A DNA stretch of 64,000 nt from assembly GCF_000172555.1 (NCBI RefSeq), contig NZ_ABOX02000007.1, forward strand, positions 146,979 to 210,978. The letters run 5' to 3'. This document shows positions 25,079 through 34,818 of this stretch, in pieces (the stretch's first letter is position 1; each line of letters starts with the position of its first letter). The DNA is from Pedosphaera parvula Ellin514 (GTDB lineage Bacteria > Verrucomicrobiota > Verrucomicrobiia > Limisphaerales > Pedosphaeraceae). Both the position numbers and the translations under genes were made by a program. Below the pieces are notes generated by a model. That model was not told the origin of the DNA. It saw only the letters and a list, made by a program, of their open reading frames with translations, and ran no database searches.

Positions 25079-26395
25079 ATGACCGCTTTGACTTCAGCGA
25101 ATCTGGGGCTGCGAAGAGCGCTGGTGACCAGGCAAGTTTATGTAGTTGCAATGTTGGTGTTGCTGGCGTTTGGGGCCATGGCTCGAGGCACAATGGAAAG
25201 CTCCAAGCCATTGTCACAAGAGGTATATGTTTGGCAACGCGCATGGAATGACCCCGTGCAGAAAGCCATTCAGCAACATTCCCAGGAGTTTACCGGGATG
25301 GTGGTGCTGAATGCAGAGGTAACCTGGAGGAAGGGAAATCCGCAGTTGACGCGGGTGCCGCTGGATTATGCGGTATTGCGGGAAGCCAAATGCAAAGTTG
25401 GACTGGCATTAAGGATTGGGGCGTTTTCCGGCCCATTCACCGCGGATGCACCAACAACAAAATACCTGGAGGAAGTTGCGTATTCGATTATTGCCGAAGC
25501 GCAGGCGAATAAGGTTTCGGTGCAGGAACTGCAGATTGATTTTGATTGTGCCGAATCGAAGCTGCAAGGCTACCGAACCTGGGTGGAGGTAATTCGGAAG
25601 AAGGTGACACCCGTTCCCGTAATTATTACGGCTTTGCCAAGCTGGTTAAGCCAGAGCTCCTTTTCGTCGCTTGCCAAAGCCGCCGATGGATACATCCTGC
25701 AGGTGCATTCGTTTGAGCGTCCAAAAACCTTTAACTCGCCTTTTCAGTTGTGCGATCCAGTGCTGGCCAGGAAATCGGTTATGAAAGCGGGAGAGATCGG
25801 CGTTCCCTTCAGGGTGGCGTTGCCTACTTATGGCTATGTGGTGGCGTTCAATACTGAGGGCAAATTCCTGGGGTTATCCGCCGAGGGACCGGCGAAGAAT
25901 TGGCCGGCTGAAGCCCGGGTCAAAGAAATTTGGTCCGACCCGAGGGCGTTGGCAAAACTGGTTGAAGAATTGGGAAAGAGCCACCCTGATGCGCTGAAAG
26001 GAATTTTTTGGTATCGCATGCCGATTTCGCTGGATGTTCTCAATTGGTCGTGGCCTACTTTGAAAGCAGTCATGGCCGGTCGTCAACCGCGTGAAAGTTC
26101 ACGGGTGGAAGCGAAGCGGCCAGAGCCCGGGTTGGTGGAAATCAGCCTGGTTAACGATGGCGAGGTCGACCTTTCCTCACGGCCTGTCATTGAAATTCGC
26201 TGGCATCATGCGCGCCTTGTGGCGTGCGATGGCCTGCGTGATTTTGAAGCAATAGAACTTAATTCCAATGCCATGCAATTTCGTGCGCGCTCAACCGCCG
26301 TTGCCGGACATCTTGTTCCGGGTGGGCGCTGGTCGATTGGATGGTTGCGATTGAGCGACAATGAGGAGGTGCAAGTTGAAGCCAGGAAACCTTAG
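25079..26395 (+). CDS. DUF3142 domain protein
   Basis: 438 residues. An N-terminal membrane or signal segment (VYVVAMLVLLAFGAMA) precedes a DUF3142-type domain: QEVYVWQRAWNDPVQKAI near the start, LQIDFDCAESKLQGY in the middle (a conserved acidic cluster), VPVIITALPSWL, and FWYRMPISLDVLNWSWPTL. The C-terminal ~100 residues form a small beta domain (GLVEISLVNDGEVDLSSRPVIEI). The DUF3142 fold looks like a TIM barrel related to glycosidases, but its activity is not established. It overlaps the next gene by 20 bases and follows the oxidoreductase by 19 bases: one operon. Confidence 0.8.
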   Translation: MTALTSANLGLRRALVTRQVYVVAMLVLLAFGAMARGTMESSKPLSQEVYVWQRAWNDPVQKAIQQHSQEFTGMVVLNAEVTWRKGNPQLTRVPLDYAVLREAKCKVGLALRIGAFSGPFTADAPTTKYLEEVAYSIIAEAQANKVSVQELQIDFDCAESKLQGYRTWVEVIRKKVTPVPVIITALPSWLSQSSFSSLAKAADGYILQVHSFERPKTFNSPFQLCDPVLARKSVMKAGEIGVPFRVALPTYGYVVAFNTEGKFLGLSAEGPAKNWPAEARVKEIWSDPRALAKLVEELGKSHPDALKGIFWYRMPISLDVLNWSWPTLKAVMAGRQPRESSRVEAKRPEPGLVEISLVNDGEVDLSSRPVIEIRWHHARLVACDGLRDFEAIELNSNAMQFRARSTAVAGHLVPGGRWSIGWLRLSDNEEVQVEARKP

Positions 26396-28662
26396 GAAAG
26401 CAATCTTTTGTGCACTGATCTGGTTTGGAGCAGACATGGTGTTGGCGTGCGGTCCCTCCTTTCCAAACACGCTCCTTGACAAGGGAGATAAAGCCGTGCT
26501 GTCGGCGCCCGTGGCGAACTTTACGCGTGAATTGGGAGCGGATGAAATTGCCCGCGCCGGCGTTTGTGGCGAACCCGGCAACGAACAGCTACATGCAGCA
26601 AACGCTGGAAACGGATTTGATGGATTTGCAGGCGGCATTGAGGAAGGAAAAAGTTCCTGCCAAACAAAGAGAAAGCATACTGGAAGAATATCGCGATGAA
26701 CGGGAGAAAATTCAGCAGTACACAGAGAGTCTCGAGAAGTGGCAGGACCCACCATGGACTCTGGGAGGAGATGAAAAACCCAAGGAACCGAAGCCAGAGT
26801 TGGGGGAAATAAAAGTCCCCGGCGGGCTGCCGGGAGAGTTTGCAGATTATTTTCGTGGGAGCATTGCGTTTCACGGTGGAAGGACAAATGAAGCCAGATT
26901 GATTTGGGAGAAGTTGTTGGAACGTCCAAAAGAGGAGCGTCAGTTCAGGTCCACCTGGACGGCTTATATGCTGGGAAGGGTGGCCGGAACGGAGGAAGAC
27001 CAGCTCAAGTATTACAAACAGGTGCGCGAACTGGTCAAAGCGGGATTGAGGGATAGTCTTGGACTAGCCACCGCGAGCCTCGGATGGGAGGCACAGGTCA
27101 ACCTGCATCAAAAGAATTTCGAACGGGCGCTGCAACTTTACCTGGAACAATATGCTGGCGGGGATTCGACGGCGGTGTTGTCGCTTCGGTTTGCCGCCAT
27201 GGAATCATTAAGTGGAGATCCGGCCACATTGGAAGCTCTCGCGAAAAATCCCCGAACGCGCAAGGTCATTACCGCTTTTCTCATATCGCAAGCAAAACCG
27301 CCACGTTTCGAGAATGCAGTCCCCGCTGTGAATGCCTGGCTGGCTGCAGTGGAAGCCGCCGGGATGCGTGATGTGGAAGCAGCGGAGCAACTGGCTTTGG
27401 CTGCGTATCAAAACGGCGAAATGGAGCTGGCCCAACACTGGATTGATCGGTCACGCAACAGCACCACGGCGCAATGGCTTCAGGCCAAATTACTCCTTCG
27501 AGCGGGAAAAATTCAAAAAGCTGCTGCCGTTCTTTCGCTGGTAGCCCAAAGACTTCCTGTTGAACAACCTGGTACGAACGAAGCTCCTCAGGGCACGTTT
27601 CCAAATAGTCTTTACATGAATAATCCAGGAAACTGGCCTGAGGAACGAACCGCTCCGAGCCAGGTGCTCGCCGAGTTGGGAGTGTTGCATCTGGCCAGGC
27701 GCGAGTATTTGGAGTCATTGGATGCACTCCTCCGTTCCGGTTATTGGGAAGATGCCGCATACGTGGCAGAACGGGTGCTCAGCGTGGATGAGTTAAAAGG
27801 TTATGTGGATAGCCACTGGCCATTGGAAGAGCAGGAGGAGCAGAAAACAGTTGATGGCAAAAAGGAAGCCGAAGAAACAATGCCATGGTACGAGGAGATA
27901 ACCCCGCAGGTTCAGTCTGAACGAATTCGTTATTTATTGGCCAGGCGATTGACGCGGCTCAGCCGGGGTGCCGAGGCGCGGGCGTATTTTCCGAAGAAGA
28001 TCGAGACTTCCTACGAGCAATTGATGACGCATCTGACATCAGGATACAACGAGAGCCTGCCGCCGGATCAGCGCGGGAGAGAATTGTTCGAGGCAGCAAA
28101 AATCCTGCGGCACCAGGGGATGGAGTTGATCGGGACTGAGCTGGCCCCAGACTGGCACGTCGACAATGGCCGCAACGAAAGGGGTGTTGACGATGAAACG
28201 CGTCGCACCAACGAATTGGCAAAGGTTTTAGTTCCAAGCAAGGATGAACTTAACCGCTACCAACGGCATAAGACCGACCCGGATGTTCGCTTTCACTATC
28301 GTTACCAAGCTGCTTTTATTGCCTGGGATGGCGCCAAATTGATGCCGAATAATTCAGACGAGACTGCAAAAATGCTCTGGTCCGCCGGAGTCTGGCTGAA
28401 AGATCGAGATCCGAAAACCGCCGATATTTTTTACAAAGCGTTGGTGAAACGGTGCCGGAAAACCGCCTTGGGAGAAGAGGCGGATCGCACGCGATGGTTT
28501 CCGGAATTGGATGAGGCTGGAAATATTATTCCCGGAAAAGATCGGAGGTCGAAGCGCGTTGAAGAACCAATGCCGTCCGATAATGAAGCACCGAACGGCA
28601 TCACGCCTGCCTTGCCGCCCCCTGAAGAAATACTTACTCCGTCTCCAGAGGCTACGAACTGA
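26376..28662 (+). CDS. Secreted TPR/helical-repeat protein, frameshifted near the 5' end
   Basis: Starts best at TTG 26376, six bases after a strong GAGGAGG ribosome site lying inside the end of the DUF3142 gene. It first encodes a signal (IFCALIWFGADMVLACGPSFPNTLL) and VLSAPVANFTREL. The frame then needs one base removed from GGG at 26534-26536 to continue as ERMKLPAPAF and the long frame to 28662. As it stands, the first frame ends at 26699 and the second opens only at an internal ATG. The rest (over 700 residues) is helical, with TPR-like pairs (FADYFRGSIAFHGGRTNEARLIWEKLL; ALQLYLEQYAGGDSTAVLSL; VLAELGVLHLARREYLESLDALL). It may be an envelope protein acting with the DUF3142 partner. Confidence 0.7.
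26534..26536 (+). other. Probable one-base insertion (frameshift) in the TPR-like gene
   Basis: The context is GAATTGGGAGCGG. Reading two Gs joins ...NFTREL to ERMKLPAPAF and unites the signal peptide with the long downstream frame. The context TTGGG is the same as in the actC frameshift. Confidence 0.7.
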
Positions 28663-28666
28663 ACTG

Positions 28667-29422
28667 CTATTTTGTCGGAGAGTAATCTGTCGGGATCATG
28701 TAGACGGATTTCACTCCGTCTTTGACGGTGAGAGGCCCGTTTACTTCCGAGGCTGTTTTAGCTTTGATCCAATCGGGATCGGCACGGAAACCTTTCCATG
28801 ATTCCAAGGCTGCTTCCTTGTCCTTATGAGCCAAAATATATGTGAGTGTCTCCCCTGCTCCGTCCTTCTTTTCTGTGGGAGTCCAGTAGCCGAAGTTGGC
28901 CATGCCCTGCTTTGAAAAAAGCGAAGTCGTGTGATTGCGGAAGCGAGCATTGAGGTCGTCGAGTTTTCCCGGGGAAGCATGATAGGTGCGCAGTTCGAAC
29001 AAACGAGGTTCCTTTGATTGCGAAGGCTTCACGAGGGGAGAGTAATCGGTAGGAGAGAGAAAGACGGACTCCACCTTTTGCACCAGCTTGCCATTGGCTT
29101 CCGAGGCTTTGGCAACCGATTGCCATTCGGGATCGGCTCCAAATTCCTTCCACGCCTTTTCACGCGCTTCACGGCTTGGATAGGCCAGAACGTAGATAAG
29201 TAGATTGTTCGTATTCTCCACCGGGGTCCAATATCCAATGTTTGCCATTCCGTGCTTCTCGAAAATCTTCATTGTATGATTTCGGAACCGGGCGTTCAAA
29301 TCATCCAGCTTGCCGGGCGCTGCATGATACGTCCGCATTTCGAAACAACGGGTGTCCGCATCGGCTGCGGAGACAATGGAAACCAAAAGGAGAGTGGAAA
29401 GCAAAGAGATGAATAGTTTCAT
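28667..29422 (-). CDS. Secreted protein with two NIPSNAP domains
   Basis: 251 residues. A signal peptide ([18 protein letters not shown]) is followed by two NIPSNAP-type ferredoxin-fold domains (about 22-120 and 140-250). Each contains the same core: E(M/L)RTYHA(A/S)[15 protein letters not shown], then a GMAN(I/F)GYWTP stretch and an alanine- or lysine-rich helix ending in W. The high identity of the halves points to a recent internal duplication. NIPSNAP domains form dimeric alpha/beta barrels of unclear function; bacterial secreted forms are common in Verrucomicrobiota and Planctomycetes. A TTGACA on the minus strand at 29465-29470 could be part of its promoter. Confidence 0.88.
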   Translation of the reverse strand: MKLFISLLSTLLLVSIVSAADADTRCFEMRTYHAAPGKLDDLNARFRNHTMKIFEKHGMANIGYWTPVENTNNLLIYVLAYPSREAREKAWKEFGADPEWQSVAKASEANGKLVQKVESVFLSPTDYSPLVKPSQSKEPRLFELRTYHASPGKLDDLNARFRNHTTSLFSKQGMANFGYWTPTEKKDGAGETLTYILAHKDKEAALESWKGFRADPDWIKAKTASEVNGPLTVKDGVKSVYMIPTDYSPTK

Positions 29423-29523
29423 AAGAATTCTCTGAATGGGACAATGCTAAGGCGAGGCTGCCACTGTCAAACAAAAAGGTTGTTTAAATTGCCAAAGCCC
29501 CGCCTTCCTCAAGGCCGGTTAAA

Positions 29524-32280
29524 TCAAGCATCGAGGCAACTGCGGATGAGTTCGGTGAGTTGGGGGGCCGGGAAAGGTTTGGATAAAAATGGAACTCCGC
29601 GTAGTTCAGGGTCATTGGCCGCAATGTCCGAACTGTAGCCGCTGGTATAGATTACCTTTAACTTTGGCTCACGAGCCCGGAGTTGTTTGGCGAGATCGCG
29701 ACCGGTCATGCCATCGGGCATCACCATATCTGTAAGCAGCAAATCAATCTTTCCGCCCTGATCGTCCCAGACTTTTAGCGCCTCCCGCCCGCTCCCAGCC
29801 TCCAGCACTTGATACGAATTGGTCTGCAGCACATCTTTTACCCATTCGCGAAGGACTGGCTCATCCTCAACCAACAAGATGGTTTCATTCTGCCCCTGCG
29901 CAGCTTGAGCTTTTGGCGCCCGAAGAGCTTTGCGGACCGGCTGATGAACAGAAATTGAAGCCGGGAAGAAAATAGTGAATGTCGTTCCAGTACCCACCTG
30001 GCTCTTTACCTCAACCCACCCAGCATGCTGTTTTACAATTCCATATACCGTAGCCAAACCCAGGCCCGTTCCCCGCCCCACCTCCTTGGTTGAGAAGAAT
30101 GGTTCAAATATTCGATTCATGGTTTCCGGGTCCATTCCACAGCCGGTATCCTCCGTGGTAAGACAAACAGCCATTCCAACCCGCGCATCCGGATGCTTGT
30201 GGAGATGGGCTTCCCCCACTTCCAGGAAGGAAGTGGTGATCAGCAATCTGCCGCCCTTGGGCATGGCGTCGCGGGAATTAACAGCCAGATTCATCACCAC
30301 TTGCTCAATCATGCCGGGATCTGCCTCAATAGGAGGAAGGTTCAGGGCGTACTGATTCTCGACTGCAATGTCCTCCCCCAGCAACCGGGTGAGCATGTTT
30401 GAGAGGTTCTGAAGCAAGGCATTCAAATCCAGAGTTTCCGTTTGCATTGCCTGTCGGCGACTAAACATCAACAATTGCCTCGTCAATGTCGATGCACGAC
30501 GCGCGGAATCAGAAATCTGATTTAACGGGCCGGTCAATGCCGCATCCCCGTCACAACGTGCAAGCAGATTATCTGAATAGCCCTGGATCACCGTTAAGAT
30601 GTTATTGAAATCGTGAGCGACGCCAGCCGCCAGTTGCCCGACAGACTCAAGCTTTTGTGCATGTCGAAATTGGGCTTCCAGATGCAAAACATCGGTAATG
30701 TCCGCTCCATAGCAATGAACCACCTGGCTCGCAACTATCGGAAAGAAAGACCATGAAATAGTTCTTCCTGAAATCGTGACGTCTTCACGCAACCGGTTTT
30801 GGTTCGATACCAGGCATTGCCTGGATACATCCGACGCTGAAGGTGGCAAAATAGCCATGGGATGGGCAAACCCGACGGACTTCGCCAACGCCAGGGCCGC
30901 ATCATTGAAGTAGGTGAGCAAGCCTTCCGCATCGAATTCCAGCACTGGATTCGGATTAACCTTTGGAAATGCGGCGAGCTTTTGAATTTGCGTTTCCGCC
31001 TGTTTACGTTCAGTGATGTCGGTGAAACCTCCAGAACTTCCCAAAATGCTGCCATCCGCATTCAAGGTAAGCTGTGCATAAATGTCGACCCACCGTGTCT
31101 TGCCATCCTTGGTAAGAATTCGTGTTTCATGGCGCGTGAAGTCGAGTTTTCGCTCAATCAGTTGAAGGAAGATGAAACTGTTGCGCTGACGATCATCGTG
31201 ATGGAGATATTCCAGAAACAAGCTGCCAAGCGTATCCTTGACTTCGAACCCGGTAATATCAGTCCACGCCGGGTTGAGCGAGGTCCAATGACCAAACTCA
31301 TCCAACTGGAACACCACTTCCTTGATGTTCTCGACCGCTGCCCGATACTTGGACTCACTTGCGTCAAGGGCCTCTTCGGAACGTTTTAGATCGATGCAAA
31401 GAGATATGCCATTTGCGATGGAGCCAAGTTGCTGGATCACTGACGGCGGAAGTGCCGCGACCGAGAAAATGGAAATCAGACCAATTCGCCGGTTCTCCAA
31501 CAACAACGGATAACCAGCATAGGCGGCAATTTTCTCTGCCTGCACACAATCCTGACATGGAACCCTGGAATCACCCAGTGCTCTTTGTACCAGGATGGGT
31601 TTTCCATTCCCGAGTAGTTGCTGATCACCACTTATTCCGGGCAGCAGGTTTTCCCGGGTGCCAATTTCATTGATAGCCCCGGCACTGGCCATCAGTTGGA
31701 GGGTCTCGCCATCGGCTTCCAGGGTCCAGATGCGTGCGAGATGAACATTCAAGTAGCGCGCCATTGCCGCGGCACAGCGGTAAAGTATGGTGCCGAGAGA
31801 CTCGCGTTGTGTAAGTGCCAACCCGACATCCGCACCCAGGGCAGCGATGCTGGCCTGTTCGAAATCGGCTTTCGCCGCAGCTCGACTCCTCTCTATTGCG
31901 TAGCGCACAGACCGGCCCAACGAATCAGGCTGGAGACTGGCTTTCACGAGATAATCGGCGGCTCCAGCCCTCATCGCTTCGAGATCGATTTGATGCTCGC
32001 CAAGTCCGGTCAACATGATGATGGGAGCATGGCAGCCTTTTTCGAGCGCCTCCTTAAGCAATTCAATGCCGTTCTTCGCTCCCAAACGGTAATCAACCAG
32101 GCAAATATCATGCTGATTGCAAATCATTGCCTGCAGGCCCAATTCGTAGGATTTGAACCATTCCAATCGATAGGAATTTCCATGAATTTCGGAAAAAAAT
32201 CCCCTGGTAATAATATAATCGTCCTCGTCATCTTCCACCACGAGCACCCTGATCACCTCAGCTTCAGTCATTAATTTCAT
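29524..32280 (-). CDS. Cytosolic hybrid histidine kinase: REC - GAF - PAS - PAS - HisKA - HATPase - REC
   Basis: 918 residues and no membrane segment. Domains: an N-terminal receiver (10-130, acidic VVEDDEDD and acceptor Asp63 in LVDYRLG); a GAF-like domain (about 145-300); PAS (about 310-430, WTSLNPAWTDITGFE); a second PAS-like segment (about 440-540); the kinase core with His in AAGVAHDFNN, the N box NLAVNSRDAMP and G boxes DTGCGMD and GRGTGLGL; and a C-terminal receiver (about 800-918) with LLLTDMVMPDG. It receives input through the first receiver and can pass phosphate internally to the last. Its ATG overlaps the upstream receiver-gene stop (ATGA), so it is third in a tight kinase-receiver-kinase operon. 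Confidence 0.92.
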   Translation of the reverse strand: MKLMTEAEVIRVLVVEDDEDDYIITRGFFSEIHGNSYRLEWFKSYELGLQAMICNQHDICLVDYRLGAKNGIELLKEALEKGCHAPIIMLTGLGEHQIDLEAMRAGAADYLVKASLQPDSLGRSVRYAIERSRAAAKADFEQASIAALGADVGLALTQRESLGTILYRCAAAMARYLNVHLARIWTLEADGETLQLMASAGAINEIGTRENLLPGISGDQQLLGNGKPILVQRALGDSRVPCQDCVQAEKIAAYAGYPLLLENRRIGLISIFSVAALPPSVIQQLGSIANGISLCIDLKRSEEALDASESKYRAAVENIKEVVFQLDEFGHWTSLNPAWTDITGFEVKDTLGSLFLEYLHHDDRQRNSFIFLQLIERKLDFTRHETRILTKDGKTRWVDIYAQLTLNADGSILGSSGGFTDITERKQAETQIQKLAAFPKVNPNPVLEFDAEGLLTYFNDAALALAKSVGFAHPMAILPPSASDVSRQCLVSNQNRLREDVTISGRTISWSFFPIVASQVVHCYGADITDVLHLEAQFRHAQKLESVGQLAAGVAHDFNNILTVIQGYSDNLLARCDGDAALTGPLNQISDSARRASTLTRQLLMFSRRQAMQTETLDLNALLQNLSNMLTRLLGEDIAVENQYALNLPPIEADPGMIEQVVMNLAVNSRDAMPKGGRLLITTSFLEVGEAHLHKHPDARVGMAVCLTTEDTGCGMDPETMNRIFEPFFSTKEVGRGTGLGLATVYGIVKQHAGWVEVKSQVGTGTTFTIFFPASISVHQPVRKALRAPKAQAAQGQNETILLVEDEPVLREWVKDVLQTNSYQVLEAGSGREALKVWDDQGGKIDLLLTDMVMPDGMTGRDLAKQLRAREPKLKVIYTSGYSSDIAANDPELRGVPFLSKPFPAPQLTELIRSCLDA

Positions 32281-32729
32281 TTGTTTATCGGCAGGATAAC
32301 GGCATCAAACCAATAAGCTTTAATGGCTTTCATCACGTTCACAAGCGCATCGAATGCCACCGGTTTGGTAATGAAAGAATTGGCTCCAAGCTGATAGGCA
32401 AGGCTTATATCGGTATCCGCGCGGGAGGTGGTGAAAATGACCACCGGAATCTTTTTGAGTTCGGCATCCAATTTGATTTCCTTCAGCGCCTCGCGTCCGT
32501 CCTTCCGGGGCATGTTCAAATCGATAATAACCAGATCCGGGCGGGCAGCTGCCGCAGGGTCGATATATTTCCCTCGGCGTTTAAGATAGTCCATTAATTC
32601 CGCGCCGTCCTCAACGAAGCGTACGTCAACGCCAAGACCGCATTCCGTGGCCGCATCTTTGGCCAGAAGTCGATCATCAGAATCGTCTTCCGCCATTAAT
32701 ATTAAAGGCAGTTTGCCTTGCACACTCAC
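32277..32729 (-). CDS. Single-domain response regulator (Rcp1-type)
   Basis: 150 residues, receiver only. Acidic pocket AEDDSDD, acceptor Asp in LVIIDLNMPRKDG, switch Thr in VIFTTS and Lys in FITKPVAFDAL. The insert before the acceptor (YLKRRGKYIDPAAAARP) is the Rcp1 hallmark. GTG start at 32729 overlaps the upstream kinase stop as GTGA, and its own stop overlaps the downstream hybrid kinase. So it is placed to carry phosphate between the two kinases. No output domain. Confidence 0.92.
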   Translation of the reverse strand: MSVQGKLPLILMAEDDSDDRLLAKDAATECGLGVDVRFVEDGAELMDYLKRRGKYIDPAAAARPDLVIIDLNMPRKDGREALKEIKLDAELKKIPVVIFTTSRADTDISLAYQLGANSFITKPVAFDALVNVMKAIKAYWFDAVILPINK

Positions 32730-34480
32730 TTTTGCTCCTCGAGCTTCGGCTGGTGCATTGGAAGGATTATGACAAAGGTGGCCCCTTCACCAAGTTTGCT
32801 TTGCGCTGTAATCAAGCCACCATGACGGTCGGTAATGCGACGGCAAACAGCAAGCCCAACTCCTGTCCCCTCGTATTCGCAGCGTCCGTGGAGACGCTGA
32901 AACACCGCAAATATCTTCTCCAAATACTGTTCTTCAAAGCCGATACCGTTGTCTTTGATGGTTAAGATGCAGAATTTATCATCGGCCTTGGCCGTTGGTG
33001 GAGGCTTCGGCATGCCGACATCATCCTTGACCTCATCGCGAGTAACGACCTTGCATTCAACTTTTACCATCGGAGCTGCGTTCGGCTGGTGAAATTTCAA
33101 AGCATTGCTGATTACATTCTGCAGCAACTGCCGCATTTGAGTTGGATCAGCATCAATCGTGGGGAGCGTTCCTAGAGTCACCTGGGCCTTGCTCTTTTCG
33201 ATGCTGGTTTCCAGATCCCCCAACACTTCCCTTCCAACTGCCATCAAATCGACTGGAACAAACGGATCAGAGGACCGGATCACTCTTGAGAATGCCAGCA
33301 GGTCGTTAATCAGCCTTTGCATCCGGGCGGCTGCGTTTTGCATGCGATCCAGATAATCGCGCCCTTCCCCCAGCTGGACTAAATCACACTTGACCTTCAG
33401 CCGGTCACCGAAAGCTTGAATCTTGCGGAGCGGTTCCTGTAGATCATGTGAGGCCACGAAGGCAAACTGCTCCAGCTCGGCGTTCGAACTGGCCAACTCC
33501 TCCGCCTTGTGGGCAAGCCGGTCTTCCGCGAGTTTGCGCTCAGTAATGTCTTTAAACATCACCACCGCGCCCACCACCTTGTCCTTTTCCTTGATGTGCG
33601 TACGGATGTATTCAGCAGGAAATTTGACACCATCCTTTCGCAAAAAGCATTGTTCTGGAAGCCGGTCACCACTCTCAGCTTTGACCCAGTTGAGTTGTTC
33701 GTCCGGTATTTTGGATTTCGCGGAGAAAAATATTTCCTCCTCGGTCTTGCCAATCATTTCTTCCAGTTTCCAACCAGAAATGCGCGCAGCGGCCGGGTTG
33801 ACGAAGGTCGCTTTTCCCTGAAGATCGAACCCGCAAATGCCATCGCCAGCGGAGTCCAGAATGAGTTCGTTTCTTCGTTGCAGTTTCTGCAATTCCTGAG
33901 TACGAGCCTGGACATGAAGTTCCAGCACGTCCTTGGAACGTTCGAGTTTTTGCGTTTGCTGGGTAAGACTTTTTTCGGCCAATTTGCGGCGGTTGAGTTC
34001 CTCCTGCAAATTAACGTGGGTTTCAGAAAGAGTTGAATACTTCTTTTCCATCTCATCCCGGACTTTACACGTCTCTTCCTCAGAAATTCTCGCGTCTGCC
34101 AATTGGTCTTGAAGTTTCTGAATACGCTTTTGAAGTTCCTGGCCGAGTTTTTCCGTGCGGTTTTTTCCCTTGCGTTCCATCCTACGCAGGCCGAACCCCG
34201 TGAGTAATAACAGTCCACCGCCAGTTACTGCGGTCGTCAACCCCAATTGAAGAGCCCAAACTTTGGCACGGGTGGTAACACGCGATATGTCCTCGATGTC
34301 TCCTCCCTGGGCGGAGATGGAGTGCATGCTTTGGATGCCAGACACGTACAGGTAGGCGCTGCCAGCCATGGCAAGCATCAATAGGAACACTGCCGGGATA
34401 AGAACCCGTTTAGTGTCAGAAAGACCCTTCAGGCCTTTATTGTCGGTTGCCTCATCGGCCCATACTGCAGCGGTATTCAT
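32726..34480 (-). CDS. Membrane-bound PAS sensor histidine kinase
   Basis: About 584 residues. Two membrane helices (VLIPAVFLLMLAMAGSAYLYV and LQLGLTTAVTGGGLLLLTGFGL) bracket a very short periplasmic loop. Then comes a long coiled coil (about 105-215, KLGQELQKRIQKLQDQLADA), a PAS/PAC domain (DSAGDGICGFDLQGKATFVN, AVVMFKDITERK), HisKA with the phospho-His in VASHDLQEPLRKI, and HATPase with NALKFHQ, DNGIGFEE and GTGVGLAV. This is the layout of phytochrome-like bacterial kinases that pair with Rcp1 receivers, but without the chromophore domain. A TTG at 34513 keeps the frame; ATG 34480 is preferred. First gene of the three-gene cluster. Confidence 0.9.
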   Translation of the reverse strand: MNTAAVWADEATDNKGLKGLSDTKRVLIPAVFLLMLAMAGSAYLYVSGIQSMHSISAQGGDIEDISRVTTRAKVWALQLGLTTAVTGGGLLLLTGFGLRRMERKGKNRTEKLGQELQKRIQKLQDQLADARISEEETCKVRDEMEKKYSTLSETHVNLQEELNRRKLAEKSLTQQTQKLERSKDVLELHVQARTQELQKLQRRNELILDSAGDGICGFDLQGKATFVNPAAARISGWKLEEMIGKTEEEIFFSAKSKIPDEQLNWVKAESGDRLPEQCFLRKDGVKFPAEYIRTHIKEKDKVVGAVVMFKDITERKLAEDRLAHKAEELASSNAELEQFAFVASHDLQEPLRKIQAFGDRLKVKCDLVQLGEGRDYLDRMQNAAARMQRLINDLLAFSRVIRSSDPFVPVDLMAVGREVLGDLETSIEKSKAQVTLGTLPTIDADPTQMRQLLQNVISNALKFHQPNAAPMVKVECKVVTRDEVKDDVGMPKPPPTAKADDKFCILTIKDNGIGFEEQYLEKIFAVFQRLHGRCEYEGTGVGLAVCRRITDRHGGLITAQSKLGEGATFVIILPMHQPKLEEQK

Positions 34481-34818
34481 CGCAAATAATGAGTTCTCAT
34501 TGAGTTTTCTCAACCATTGGCTTCCGCAAAACCTGACAAAAGCCGTTACTCCGCCCTGTAATCATGCGAAGCTCCTTAGACAGGAGCAGATTACAGGCCA
34601 GAAGCATCACGATTTTGAAACTTTGGCGCGGGACTTTCTTTACCTCCTTTAGTCAACCTACGGGTTTACAAGATACACTTTTTGTACTTAAATTGGACAG
34701 TGGTGATGCATTTCGCGACATATTCGGTGAAAGCTTTTTTGGCCGGGGCTTTAGGAAGCCATACGGCCTGCGTTTTTGCAAATATAAGAAAGTCTCGTCG
34801 TTCCAGAGAAGGATAAGG
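34481..34818. promoter_or_regulatory. Divergent region between the kinase cluster and lpxI
   Basis: About 340 bases serving as upstream region for both directions. The lpxI frame is technically open through much of it (from 34564), but the translation before 34819 is not protein-like for that family. No confident promoter was identified. Confidence 0.3.
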
